Source: Anthropogastromicrobium aceti
GTDB taxonomy: Bacteria; Bacillota; Clostridia; Lachnospirales; Lachnospiraceae
Assembly (NCBI RefSeq): GCF_025567095.1
Contig: NZ_JAOQJH010000009.1
DNA length: 64,000 nt
Direction: 5' to 3' (one strand)
In this document: piece by piece, positions 1-8,198 of the stretch
Layout of the letters: each line of letters starts with the position of its first letter
Position numbering within the stretch: position 1 is the first letter of the stretch
Made by a program: the position numbers and the translations under genes
The notes under the pieces: generated by a model
The model's input: only the letters and a program-made list of their open reading frames with translations
The model's database searches: none
Told to the model about the DNA's origin: nothing

Positions 1-1132
1 AGGCCTCAAATGATTTTCCTATCTGGCTAACCTCACGATAAATTGCATTCTCCTGCAGATCATGACTTAAAATACCTTTCCAGTATGTTTCACATGCATT
101 GTGAATTGAATGCCAATGCCAGTACATCACACTGTCAGCTCCGCTTGCAAGATGAGAAAATGCCTGTAATTTAAGCTGACCTGGATATGGTGTCCACTCT
201 GGAAAACCTTGTGCTTCTGTCTCAATTACAAGATAATTATCCTTTTTAAGTGAACGTGTCATATCACCACAGAAGGAAATTTCCTTTCCTGTCAGATCAT
301 CCTGTGATGGATGATAAATATCACAGCCTGCTATTGTAAGTGCCTTTGATGCAGCCGGATGGTCAACATCTGTTTGAACACCGTAAGAATGACCCTTCCA
401 TGCAAAGTCAAAATTATGAGTAACAAACTGATCCTCGCGCAGATATTCCTGCACAATGCTTCTTTGCCACATCAAAAATTCCGTTACAAGACTTCTTTGA
501 AACTGCTCAAATGCACAGCCAAGGCTTCCATTTATAGTACCTCTTACACTTGGAAACTGCTCCCAGCTGTTAATTCTGTTACTCCAGTAATCCAGTCCGA
601 AATCGTGATTGAACCTCTCAATATCTCCCTGATACTGCTTCTTAATCCATGATACAAATGCCTGCTGTACATTTTCGCTGCTCGTACCAAAATGCTTTGT
701 CTCATTGTCAAGCTGAAATCCAATAACGCAGGAATAGTCCTTTACCACTTCCATCAGCTTACGAATAATACGCTCGCAGTAGAAACGGTAAGCGTGATGT
801 GTTATGTCCATAATCTGACGCGCACCGTATGGACGTTGCCCACTCTTATCTGTCACCATGATATCCGGATACTTTTTTGCCATCCAAGCTGGTATTGCAT
901 ATGTTGGTGTTCCGATAATAACATTAATTTTTTCACGTTCACAAGCTTCTAGTACCTTTGTGACATGAGAAAAATCAAACACTCCGTCTTCTGGCTCTTC
1001 TGTGCTCCAAGTCGACTCTGCAATCCTGATTACATTGATTCCTGCCTTTTTCATCATAGCAAGATCCTTGTCAAGCCGTTCATACGGCATATACTCATCA
1101 TAATATGCACATCCATATAATAAATGATCCAT
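1..1132 (-). CDS. GH42-type beta-galactosidase, 3' end outside window
   Basis: Partial gene; about 377 N-terminal residues are visible, reading in from ATG at 1132 (site GGGAGGAA just upstream). The protein opens with MDHLLYGCAYYDEYMPYERL and then AGINVIRIAESTWS, the usual start of the GH42 catalytic barrel. GFQLDNETKHFG (about residues 140-151) carries the Asn-Glu pair in which Glu is the family's acid/base. There is no signal peptide, so it is probably cytoplasmic and acts on imported galacto-oligosaccharides. It follows endonuclease IV by about 27 bp and a mutarotase gene lies one gene further upstream, which fits galactose metabolism. The nucleophile region is beyond the window. Family assignment is secure; the exact substrate is inferred. 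Confidence 0.85.
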   Translation of the reverse strand, partial: MDHLLYGCAYYDEYMPYERLDKDLAMMKKAGINVIRIAESTWSTEEPEDGVFDFSHVTKVLEACEREKINVIIGTPTYAIPAWMAKKYPDIMVTDKSGQRPYGARQIMDITHHAYRFYCERIIRKLMEVVKDYSCVIGFQLDNETKHFGTSSENVQQAFVSWIKKQYQGDIERFNHDFGLDYWSNRINSWEQFPSVRGTINGSLGCAFEQFQRSLVTEFLMWQRSIVQEYLREDQFVTHNFDFAWKGHSYGVQTDVDHPAASKALTIAGCDIYHPSQDDLTGKEISFCGDMTRSLKKDNYLVIETEAQGFPEWTPYPGQLKLQAFSHLASGADSVMYWHWHSIHNACETYWKGILSHDLQENAIYREVSQIGKSFEA

Positions 1133-1159
1133 CACGCTTTCCTCCCGCTGTTTTTTAAT

Positions 1160-1993
1160 TTATTGCTCCTGCCACTTACGCACCATGGCAATCTCTCTTG
1201 CATAACCGTCATCCTCGTTAGGTGTCTCAAGAATAAATGGACGACCCTGAAGCGCCGGATGAGTGACAACTCTTCTTAAAGCTTCCTCTCCAATTTTTCC
1301 AAGACCAAGCTTTTGGTGGCGATCCTTATGTGCACCGCAATCATTCATACTGTCATTTAAATGTACAGCACACAGTTTGTCAAGACCGATCAGACGATCA
1401 AACTCAGAAATAACTTCATCAAGATGATTAACGATATCATAACCACCGTCCCACACATGACATGTATCAAAACAAACACCAAGTTTTTCCTTACATGAAA
1501 CACGGTCCATGATTTCTTTTAATTCCTCAAAGCTTCTTCCGACCTCGCTTCCCTTTCCGGCCATCGTCTCAAGTAAAATCGTTACGCTCTGTGTACTGCT
1601 TATGCACTCATTTAACGCTGCTGCTATAAGCTCAATGCCGACTTCGCTTCCCTGACCAACATGTGAACCCGGATGAAAATTGTAAAAGGCACCTGGCAAA
1701 TATTCCATACGCCTTATATCATCCTTTAGCATCTCCACAGAAAATTTGCGAATATCCTCCTTTGCTGCACAAACATTCATTGTATATGGTGCATGTGCAA
1801 CAAGAGGACCAAATGAGTAATCTTTCATCAGTGTCAGAAGACGCTGTACATCTTCATCTTTTATCTCTTTTGCGCTTCCGCCTCTTGGATTTCTTGTGAA
1901 AAAGGCAAACGTATCACCGCCAAGCGCTACTTCCTGTTTGCCCATCGCCTCATATCCCTTTGACGAAGAAACGTGATTTCCAATATAAATCAT
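1160..1993 (-). CDS. nfo: Endonuclease IV (AP endonuclease)
   Basis: Complete 277-residue protein, the normal length for the family. It cleaves DNA 5' of abasic sites in base-excision repair. The full trinuclear zinc-ligand set is visible: H67 (HAPY), H107 and H111 (NFHPGSHVG), E142 (LLETMAGKG), D176 and H179 (CFDTCHVWDGGYD), H211 (AVHLNDS), D224 and H226 (KDRHQKLG) and E256 (ILETPN). The start ATG has AGGAG upstream. It sits 14 bp after the aldose epimerase gene and before the GH42 gene in a minus-strand run. The mix of repair and sugar genes suggests simple co-transcription and not a shared pathway. Confidence 0.95.
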   Translation of the reverse strand: MIYIGNHVSSSKGYEAMGKQEVALGGDTFAFFTRNPRGGSAKEIKDEDVQRLLTLMKDYSFGPLVAHAPYTMNVCAAKEDIRKFSVEMLKDDIRRMEYLPGAFYNFHPGSHVGQGSEVGIELIAAALNECISSTQSVTILLETMAGKGSEVGRSFEELKEIMDRVSCKEKLGVCFDTCHVWDGGYDIVNHLDEVISEFDRLIGLDKLCAVHLNDSMNDCGAHKDRHQKLGLGKIGEEALRRVVTHPALQGRPFILETPNEDDGYAREIAMVRKWQEQ

Positions 1994-2007
1994 TCTCTAT
2001 GCTCCTA

Positions 2008-2889
2008 TCACTCTAGCGGCAGACCAATTGTATAAACACCATTAAATACACCGCCAACCTCTAGCATTCTTTCATATGCGCGCTCCTGAAGTGTACCTGT
2101 GAAATCATCTGCATCGCATCTTCCATGCCATGGCTCTAAGCATACAAATGGTGCATCGCTCGTTGGTGACCACAGTCCAAAAATTGGCTCATCAAACTGC
2201 ATAACTACATACTCCTGTCCATCCGGATAAGCCAGTGCCAGACGTGATGCCTGATCATCCTTTGAAATAATAGCATCTCTTGAAAAAAGATCAGCTGTAA
2301 GCGGCAGGTCACGCGGCAATACAAGAGTATCATCCTCAAGTGCCATTGCATTTTCTGTAACACGATAACATGTAAATGTTCCTTCAATATTATCGCCCAC
2401 GTGAAGATGATCTGTATCTGGACCAGCCTCTAGTGTCATACTGGTTAAGAATGCCGGGTGTGCACCAATTGAAAAATACATTTCTTTTGTATCTGTGTTG
2501 ATTACATTCCAAAGTACAGTTACTTCTGTTCCCTTTAACTGATAACCAACCTCAAGACGGAATGCGAATGGATAATTTTCCATTGTCGTCTCGTTAGATA
2601 CAATTGAAAACCACAGCGTATCTTGTGTCTGACTGTCCAGTGTAAATTCCATATCTCTCGCAAATCCATGCTGTGTCATTGTATAAGTCTTTCCATTATA
2701 GCGGTACTCTTTGTTTTTCACACCACCGACAAACGGAAACAGAATTGGAGAATGACGCTTCCAATACTTTGGATCTCCATCAAATAAATATTCCTTTTTT
2801 GTTTTCTTGCCAACCAGACGCACAAGCTCTGCGCCGTGACTTGCAACCTCCAGATAAATGTGTTCGTTTTCTAATTGATATACTGCCAT
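2008..2889 (-). CDS. Aldose 1-epimerase family protein (LacX-like mutarotase)
   Basis: 293-residue protein of the galactose mutarotase-like fold. N-terminal AVYQLENEHIYLEVASHGAE is the usual first strand pair. HSPILFPFVGGVKNKEYRYNGK and YTMTQHGFARDMEF (His about residue 73) match the substrate-binding loop of LacX/YeaD-like epimerases, and FSIGAHPAF carries the second conserved His. FEEPIFGLW-like text near residue 230 and CLEPWHGRCD near 250 complete the family pattern. It probably interconverts alpha and beta anomers of hexoses or phosphohexoses in the cytoplasm. RBS GGAGGAAAA precedes the ATG, and the HAD phosphatase gene ends 8 bp upstream, so the two are likely co-translated. Exact sugar unknown. 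Confidence 0.85.
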   Translation of the reverse strand: MAVYQLENEHIYLEVASHGAELVRLVGKKTKKEYLFDGDPKYWKRHSPILFPFVGGVKNKEYRYNGKTYTMTQHGFARDMEFTLDSQTQDTLWFSIVSNETTMENYPFAFRLEVGYQLKGTEVTVLWNVINTDTKEMYFSIGAHPAFLTSMTLEAGPDTDHLHVGDNIEGTFTCYRVTENAMALEDDTLVLPRDLPLTADLFSRDAIISKDDQASRLALAYPDGQEYVVMQFDEPIFGLWSPTSDAPFVCLEPWHGRCDADDFTGTLQERAYERMLEVGGVFNGVYTIGLPLE

Positions 2890-2897
2890 TTTTCCTC

Positions 2898-3491
2898 CTA
2901 CATATTTTTTATTGTATTCATTGCATCTTCATAGCTGGTAAACACATGTCCATTCATTTTATTTCGCACTGCACCGTCAATATTTTCCTGTTTGTCATCA
3001 AAAAACAGACATTCTTCTGGCTTTAATGAAAATAATTCAAATAACTTCTGGTAGATCGCATCATCTGGTTTTATCATCTTGTAGCGAAATGATAATAGCA
3101 CACCATCTGCCTGATCAATAAATGGAAGCTTTTCTCTGCTGTCATGCAGCTGCTGATCACTGAAATTGGACAATAGATACACACGATATCCCATTGACTT
3201 AAGCTTTGGCACCCATGTGCTTGTGTACGGATACTCACCAACTGTACCATTTATATTTTCCATTACCATATAAATTTCTTTTTCAATACCAGGATCGTTC
3301 TCAATGAAGCGAGCCAAAAGTTCTTCTTTTGTCAGAACACCTCGGTCAATCTCGTTCCAGTCATCATTTAAAAAGACTGCATCTGCCAGACGTTTCTTTA
3401 TTTCATCTGAAAATCCAAAATGATCCAGATGCTGCCGCCATGAAAACGGAATCAGTACATTTCCAATATCTAATACAATATTTTTAATCAT
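2898..3491 (-). CDS. HAD-superfamily hydrolase, subfamily IA (YihX-like)
   Basis: 197-residue haloacid-dehalogenase-fold phosphatase. Motif I is VLDIGNVL, where D8 would be the nucleophile; the G at position 10 in place of the second Asp is typical of the YihX/epoxide-hydrolase-like branch. Motif II is LLSNFSD, motif III the Lys in MIKPDD, and motif IV FFDDKQENID. The cap is a small helical insertion at roughly residues 15-85. The likely reaction is hydrolysis of a small phosphorylated metabolite, possibly a sugar phosphate. Its ATG overlaps the stop codon of the upstream methyltransferase gene by one base (TAATG), indicating translational coupling. Substrate not determinable. Confidence 0.85.
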   Translation of the reverse strand: MIKNIVLDIGNVLIPFSWRQHLDHFGFSDEIKKRLADAVFLNDDWNEIDRGVLTKEELLARFIENDPGIEKEIYMVMENINGTVGEYPYTSTWVPKLKSMGYRVYLLSNFSDQQLHDSREKLPFIDQADGVLLSFRYKMIKPDDAIYQKLFELFSLKPEECLFFDDKQENIDGAVRNKMNGHVFTSYEDAMNTIKNM

Positions 3492-4693
3492 TACTTTTTT
3501 CCTTTCTCAAGCAGACAGACTGTTTCCACATGTTCAGCCTTTGTCCACGGGAACATATCGACTGGTGTTGCCTGCTTTGTATGATAGCCTTTCTTTGCCA
3601 GATATTTAAGATCTCTTGCCAGTGTCTGCGGATTGCAGGAAACATATACAATGCGCTTTGGATTTAAAACAGCAACCGAATCCATAAATGCTTCACTGCT
3701 TCCGCTTCTCGGCGGATCCATGAAGACAACATCGGCATGACTTCCCTCCTCTGCCATCTGTGTCATCTGTTCTCCTGCATCTCCCTGAAGAAAATGAATA
3801 TTTGTCACATGATTTGCTCTTGCATTGGCAATTGCATCCTTTACAGCGAGCGCATTTAATTCAATTCCAAGTACAGTTTTTGCTTTTGATGCTGCAGTCA
3901 TTCCAATAGTTCCAATTCCACAGTAAGCATCAATCGCAATTTCCTCACCTGTCAAATTTGCCAGCTCAACAGCCTTTTCATACAGCTTTTGCGTCTGAAC
4001 CGGATTAATCTGATAAAAGGACTGCGCTGAGATACGAAAACGGTTATTGCAAAGCACATCTTCAATATAGCCCTTTCCGTACAATACAATATTTCTATCG
4101 CCAAGCACCATACTTGTCATACGGTCATTTACATTTAATACAACACTTGTAATCTCTGGATGCAGCTTTAAAAGTGCTTTCACAAAGTTATTCTTTGATG
4201 GGAACACTGGTGAAGTAACAACAAGAATCACTAGCACTTCACCTGTTGTAAAGCCTCGTCTGATCATAACATGGCGCAGCAGACCATAACGTGTGCGCTC
4301 ACTGTAAATCGTAATCTTAAATGATTTGAGCAGTCCTCTTATATCACATATAATCTGATCTGCGGTCTGATCCTCTAACAGACAGGAATCTATCGGCACA
4401 ACACTGTGACTTTTCTCCTCATAGATTCCAGAAAAAATTTCGCCTTTTTTATAGGAAAATGTTGCTGTCACCTTATTGCGGTAATGGTATGGATTTTCCA
4501 TTCCGATAATTGGATTTACCGGACAAATTCCTTTTAGTTGTGTTCTCACATACTGTTCTTTTTCTGTAAGCTGCTTCTCATAACTTCCGTTAATATAAGT
4601 GCAGCCGCCGCACATACCGGCCGCTGCACACTTATTTGCATTTTTTGTCTTCAATTTAGTTTTCTCCATCTGTTGATTCATCTGTTGATTCAT
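3491..4693 (-). CDS. rlmD: 23S rRNA (uracil-C5)-methyltransferase, RlmD/RumA family
   Basis: About 400-residue SAM-dependent RNA methyltransferase that makes 5-methyluridine in rRNA. The N-terminal iron-sulfur motif C-x5-C-x2-C is visible (CAAAGMCGGC). The SAM site is DAYCGIGTIGM, followed by VFMDPPRSG. The catalytic cysteine lies in IVYVSCNPQTLARDL, with the general base Glu in HVETVCLL. The longest ATG start (4693) lies inside a 12-bp tandem repeat shared with the end of capA. A TTG at 4654, one base after the capA stop and 9 bases after GGAG, is an attractive alternative that would give 387 residues. It cannot be told from homologues in this lineage which uridine (U747, U1939 or both) is modified. 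Confidence 0.9.
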   Translation of the reverse strand: MNQQMNQQMEKTKLKTKNANKCAAAGMCGGCTYINGSYEKQLTEKEQYVRTQLKGICPVNPIIGMENPYHYRNKVTATFSYKKGEIFSGIYEEKSHSVVPIDSCLLEDQTADQIICDIRGLLKSFKITIYSERTRYGLLRHVMIRRGFTTGEVLVILVVTSPVFPSKNNFVKALLKLHPEITSVVLNVNDRMTSMVLGDRNIVLYGKGYIEDVLCNNRFRISAQSFYQINPVQTQKLYEKAVELANLTGEEIAIDAYCGIGTIGMTAASKAKTVLGIELNALAVKDAIANARANHVTNIHFLQGDAGEQMTQMAEEGSHADVVFMDPPRSGSSEAFMDSVAVLNPKRIVYVSCNPQTLARDLKYLAKKGYHTKQATPVDMFPWTKAEHVETVCLLEKGKK

Positions 4694-6044
4694 CTGTTAA
4701 TTCATCTTTTGACGCATCTTGTTCCTTACTCTCGTCCAGATCGCATTTTGACAGAATCTGACTGCTTAATCCCTGCAAAGATGCCAGATCAAACTCCTCG
4801 TTTCCAGATACAGACATACCATGGCGTGCTGCCAGATCACTTGTGTAATCAGCCAGCGGATATGTTGTGACAATGTCATAATATTCACTAGATTCTCTCT
4901 GCTCATAATGAGTTACAACAAAATCAAGTGAGTAATCTGAAATATGAGTTCCATCCTCTTCCTTACTGATTGTTATATTCGCCTGACCGCCAAGCATATT
5001 TTCCACTGTATTCTGGATTGACTGGAAATTGCCAAGTGAATAATAAACAAGAGTACGATCTCCATTTTCTGCTGTGATCCATTTAACAGGTTCTACTACA
5101 TGAGGATATGATCCAATAATCAAATCAACACCATTGTCCGCCAGAAACTGTGCCTGACGCTCCTGCTCCTGCGTGTAGTCCATGCTGTTTTGCTCGCCCC
5201 AAAATGGAAATGCGATAATAAAATCAGCTTCCTCTCTTGCCTGCTTTAATATATCAGACAGCCAATCCTCATCATACTGATTTAATAAATATGGACTTGC
5301 ATCCAGATCAGCTGTCTGGTTAGAACCATAGCTATAATTAATCATTGCAATCTTAATGTTATTTGTCTCCACATAAACAGGCTCATCCTTAGCCTCTCTG
5401 GAGTTATTTACACCAAGAAGCGTAATATTCGGATATTTTGTACTAAAATAGCTCATCATCGTATTCAGGCCGGCACTGCCTTCATCCATGATATGATTAT
5501 TAGCAGCAAGTACAACATTGATTCCTGCATCTGCCATACCATCCGCAAGTTCCACTGCAGTGTTGAAAATACCTGTCTCAGTAGAGGTCGCCCCAAGTTC
5601 AATACCGCCTAACACAGTATCCTGACTAATCACAGCAAGATCGGCCGCCTTAAAGATATCAGCCATATTTGCAAAATGCTTAGTAAAATCATATGTTCCA
5701 TCAGCATTCTTTGCGCTTAATGTACAGGAACGATGCATAAGATTGTCTCCTACTGCGACAAGCTTAGCACTAGTTGGCTTAAACACCTCCTCCGTAACCA
5801 CTTCTGTGTCTGCCTGTACCTGATTTGTCGGTGCCTGTCCATCCACATCAATCGGATATCCCGGATCTTGTACCGGTGTCTGTGAACTAATACTTGCCTT
5901 AGCACTCTTAAAACCAGCTAATAAAATACTTCCATAATGGTATCCAAAATAACCAATTACAGCCACCGTAACTAGCATCTCTATTCCCAGTATCATATAT
6001 ATAATTTTAAAAGAATCCTTCTTTTTCTTGTGGGATTTACTCAT
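4656..6044 (-). CDS. CapA-family membrane-anchored metallophosphatase-like protein
   Basis: 462 residues. A basic N-terminus (SHKKKKDSFK) precedes one membrane segment (about 13-37), then an external linker and a CapA (PGA_cap) domain from about residue 90. Family motifs include VAVGDNLMHRS, VVLAANNHIMDEG, MINYSYG, IAFPFWGEQN and IIGSYPHVVEPVKW, with conserved Asp, Asn and His residues expected at the metal site. CapA homologues act in poly-gamma-glutamate capsule synthesis, but many clostridial copies stand alone and have no proven role, as here. The C-terminal tail is acidic and ends in TDES repeats encoded by a 12-bp tandem repeat that overlaps the start region of rlmD. Probably a cell-surface protein; substrate unknown. 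Confidence 0.85.
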   Translation of the reverse strand: MSKSHKKKKDSFKIIYMILGIEMLVTVAVIGYFGYHYGSILLAGFKSAKASISSQTPVQDPGYPIDVDGQAPTNQVQADTEVVTEEVFKPTSAKLVAVGDNLMHRSCTLSAKNADGTYDFTKHFANMADIFKAADLAVISQDTVLGGIELGATSTETGIFNTAVELADGMADAGINVVLAANNHIMDEGSAGLNTMMSYFSTKYPNITLLGVNNSREAKDEPVYVETNNIKIAMINYSYGSNQTADLDASPYLLNQYDEDWLSDILKQAREEADFIIAFPFWGEQNSMDYTQEQERQAQFLADNGVDLIIGSYPHVVEPVKWITAENGDRTLVYYSLGNFQSIQNTVENMLGGQANITISKEEDGTHISDYSLDFVVTHYEQRESSEYYDIVTTYPLADYTSDLAARHGMSVSGNEEFDLASLQGLSSQILSKCDLDESKEQDASKDELTDESTDESTDGEN

Positions 6045-6218
6045 TCTTCTATTACTGCAGCGTTCTCACTGCACTCCTTTCCATTCTTTATGGGAATTTC
6101 CCCTTCGATACCAGATTGCATCGGCTTTTGGAGCTTTTGACACTGGTATCATCTTATCACATTATAAAACAGCAGGCATAATTTTACAAGATCTTTCTCT
6201 GAAATGTCAAGCATGAAA

Positions 6219-6240
6219 GTTACAGTTCACGGAACGCCCC
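6219..6240. repeat. Isolated terminal repeat of the MITE-like family
   Basis: The sequence GTTACAGTTCACGG starting at 6219 matches the terminal inverted repeat of the mobile elements at 27070, 36611, 47880 and 52889. The following bases (AACGCCCCTTCG) resemble the inside of the 74-bp copy at 27070. No opposite end is recognisable, so this is probably a decayed remnant. Confidence 0.45.
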
Positions 6241-6258
6241 TTCGCAAAACTATAATAT

Positions 6259-6301
6259 TAAAAAAAATAAGCATCTATTTCGTTTCCAAAATAAACGCTT
6301 A
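6259..6301 (-). terminator. Rho-independent terminator after the YcxB-like gene
   Basis: On the minus strand AAGCGTTTATTT and AAATAGATGCTT form a 12-bp stem (with G-U pairs) around a TGGAAACG loop, followed by a run of eight T. It lies just beyond the stop codon at 6313. Confidence 0.75.
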
Positions 6302-6312
6302 CTTTTTTTACA

Positions 6313-6930
6313 TTACATCACCTTTAAAACGGCCTGTACAATCCATGTAACTCCAACGAATGTAATTGCGCCAAACATCAGATATACTGTACGGATCGGC
6401 ATTGACGTTCTCCATAAATGTCTTTCATCTATAATATCTGTGATAAATTTCATCTCTGACTCGGAAAGCTTTGACTTATCAAGTGTCATGATCTGCTCAT
6501 CTTTTTTTGTACACAGAACAATTTCTTCCTTGCGATTATATGCACCAAGTACCTGAGACCACTCATACTTGCGTTCTTCCTGTGCCTCAATACGATAATT
6601 TACGATCTGCTCTTTTGTGATTCGTATATGCTTACCTGTCTTTTTTAACCACTCTTCGTTTTTAGAAGCTCTCTTGAAACGACTGATATGATTATAATTC
6701 ATATAGACAACAAGAACAAGTAATACAAAGCCCATACCGCCGTTGATAATGGCTGTGTTGTTTGTTCCCGTCAAAATCTGAGGGAGTGCTGATGATATCA
6801 TTAACATAGAAAATGCATACATAACAGCTGTCAGAAACACATAGCTTTTCTTTCTGCAGTACATATTCCATATCGACATCTCGTAGAATTTTTTTCCGTC
6901 CAGCAAAACGGAACAATCGACCTGATACAT
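6313..6930 (-). CDS. YcxB-like membrane protein of unknown function
   Basis: About 205 residues from ATG 6930, chosen because AGAGGAAAAG directly precedes it; an upstream ATG at 6954 lacks a good site. Two hydrophobic segments follow a short cytoplasmic N-terminus (about residues 28-48 and 58-76), then a soluble domain containing the repeated strand pattern ITKEQIVNYRIEAQEERKYEWSQV, typical of YcxB-like proteins, and a last membrane segment at the C-terminus (VYLMFGAITFVGVTWIVQAVL). No catalytic motif is visible. It stands alone between HemW and a 3' terminator. The role is unknown. Confidence 0.65.
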   Translation of the reverse strand: MYQVDCSVLLDGKKFYEMSIWNMYCRKKSYVFLTAVMYAFSMLMISSALPQILTGTNNTAIINGGMGFVLLVLVVYMNYNHISRFKRASKNEEWLKKTGKHIRITKEQIVNYRIEAQEERKYEWSQVLGAYNRKEEIVLCTKKDEQIMTLDKSKLSESEMKFITDIIDERHLWRTSMPIRTVYLMFGAITFVGVTWIVQAVLKVM

Positions 6931-6985
6931 CTTTTCCTCTTTTCCGTGCTGCAAATCTCACAGCACCTTGTATTCTTCTGAAAAA

Positions 6986-8194
6986 TCAGCCACAAAAATC
7001 AGCCATGATCCAATTTGCGACCTCCATGCCTTTAAGCGTGAGCGCAACATGTGTCTCATCTGCTTTCATCATCCCCATCGCAGTATATTTCTTAACTACT
7101 TCCCCATATACTTCATTAAATGATTTGCCAAAGCGTTCATAAAATGACGACAGTCTGACACCTTCTTTTGTGCGAAGACCAAGAAAGGCCATCTCCTCCA
7201 TTTGTTCCTGCAAAGAAAGTATATCACATTCCGCAAAGCATTTGTCTAAAGACGACGGATCATTCCAGTCAATCTCTGAAAACGCTTTTGTATCAGTAAT
7301 GACCTTCAAACGACAATAATCACCTGATGAATTTGTTTTCATATACGAAGCAGCACCTGTACCGACACCAAGATATTCTTCACAGTGCCAATACTTTAAA
7401 TTGTGTCTGCATACGCTTTCTGGCAATGCATAATTGGAAATCTCATAGTGCTCATAGCCAGCCTCACCTAAAAGTTTCCAGGTAAGTTCGTCCATCTGCA
7501 CCACTTCATCTTCAGAAGGAAACAATTTCGCAGCATCCTTTTTCTTCTTTTTGGCACAATCAGTTTCACCATACTCATCAAAAAAAGGTGTTCCCTCTTC
7601 GATGATCAGGCTATATGCTGAAATATGCTCCGGATGAAGTGCAAGCACACTTGTCAGCGTATTTTGATATGATAAAACTGTCTGACCTGGAAGCGCACTC
7701 ATGATATCAATATTGATATTAGTAAAGCAGGCATTACGAGCCGCTTTAAAGGTATCTAAAAATTCTTCCCATGTGTGGATTCGCCCTAAAAGCGCCAGTT
7801 CCTCATTATCAGCTGACTGCAGTCCTATGCTTAGGCGATTGATTCCTGCTCTTTTGTATGCACAAAGCTTTTTTCTCGTGACAGTGCCAGGATTACATTC
7901 AGCAGTAATTTCAGCATCATCTGCAACATAAAAAGACTCTCGCACCACATCCATCAATGCCTGCATCTGATCAGATGATAATAAAGACGGCGTACCGCCT
8001 CCTATAAAAATACTGTCTACAATATAATGTTTCCCTGACTTTTTTTGTCTCAGACGTTCACCAATTGCTTTTATCTGACCATGCAGGCTTTTCAAATATG
8101 CTTCACGCTCTGAATCACATGCAGGTGCCGATAAAAAATCACAGTATCGGCATTTTCGCACACAAAAGGGAATGTGAATATAAAGACCAAGCAT
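6986..8194 (-). CDS. hemW: Radical SAM protein HemW (coproporphyrinogen oxidase-like)
   Basis: About 402 residues from ATG 8194, preceded by GAGGAG and placed 4 bp after the lepA stop; the longer ATG at 8224 would overlap lepA. The N-terminus MLGLYIHIPFCVRKCRYCDF carries the CxxxCxxC motif for the 4Fe-4S cluster. It is followed by FIGGGTPSLL (SAM binding) and INRLSIGLQSADNEELALLGRIHTWEEFLDTF-type text typical of the HemN/HemW group. HemW proteins are heme chaperones and usually do not oxidise coproporphyrinogen. An Asp/Lys-rich insertion lies around residue 215. The lepA-hemW order is common in Firmicutes and is a useful pointer to HemW over HemN. Confidence 0.9.
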   Translation of the reverse strand: MLGLYIHIPFCVRKCRYCDFLSAPACDSEREAYLKSLHGQIKAIGERLRQKKSGKHYIVDSIFIGGGTPSLLSSDQMQALMDVVRESFYVADDAEITAECNPGTVTRKKLCAYKRAGINRLSIGLQSADNEELALLGRIHTWEEFLDTFKAARNACFTNINIDIMSALPGQTVLSYQNTLTSVLALHPEHISAYSLIIEEGTPFFDEYGETDCAKKKKKDAAKLFPSEDEVVQMDELTWKLLGEAGYEHYEISNYALPESVCRHNLKYWHCEEYLGVGTGAASYMKTNSSGDYCRLKVITDTKAFSEIDWNDPSSLDKCFAECDILSLQEQMEEMAFLGLRTKEGVRLSSFYERFGKSFNEVYGEVVKKYTAMGMMKADETHVALTLKGMEVANWIMADFCG

Positions 8195-8198
8195 CTGA

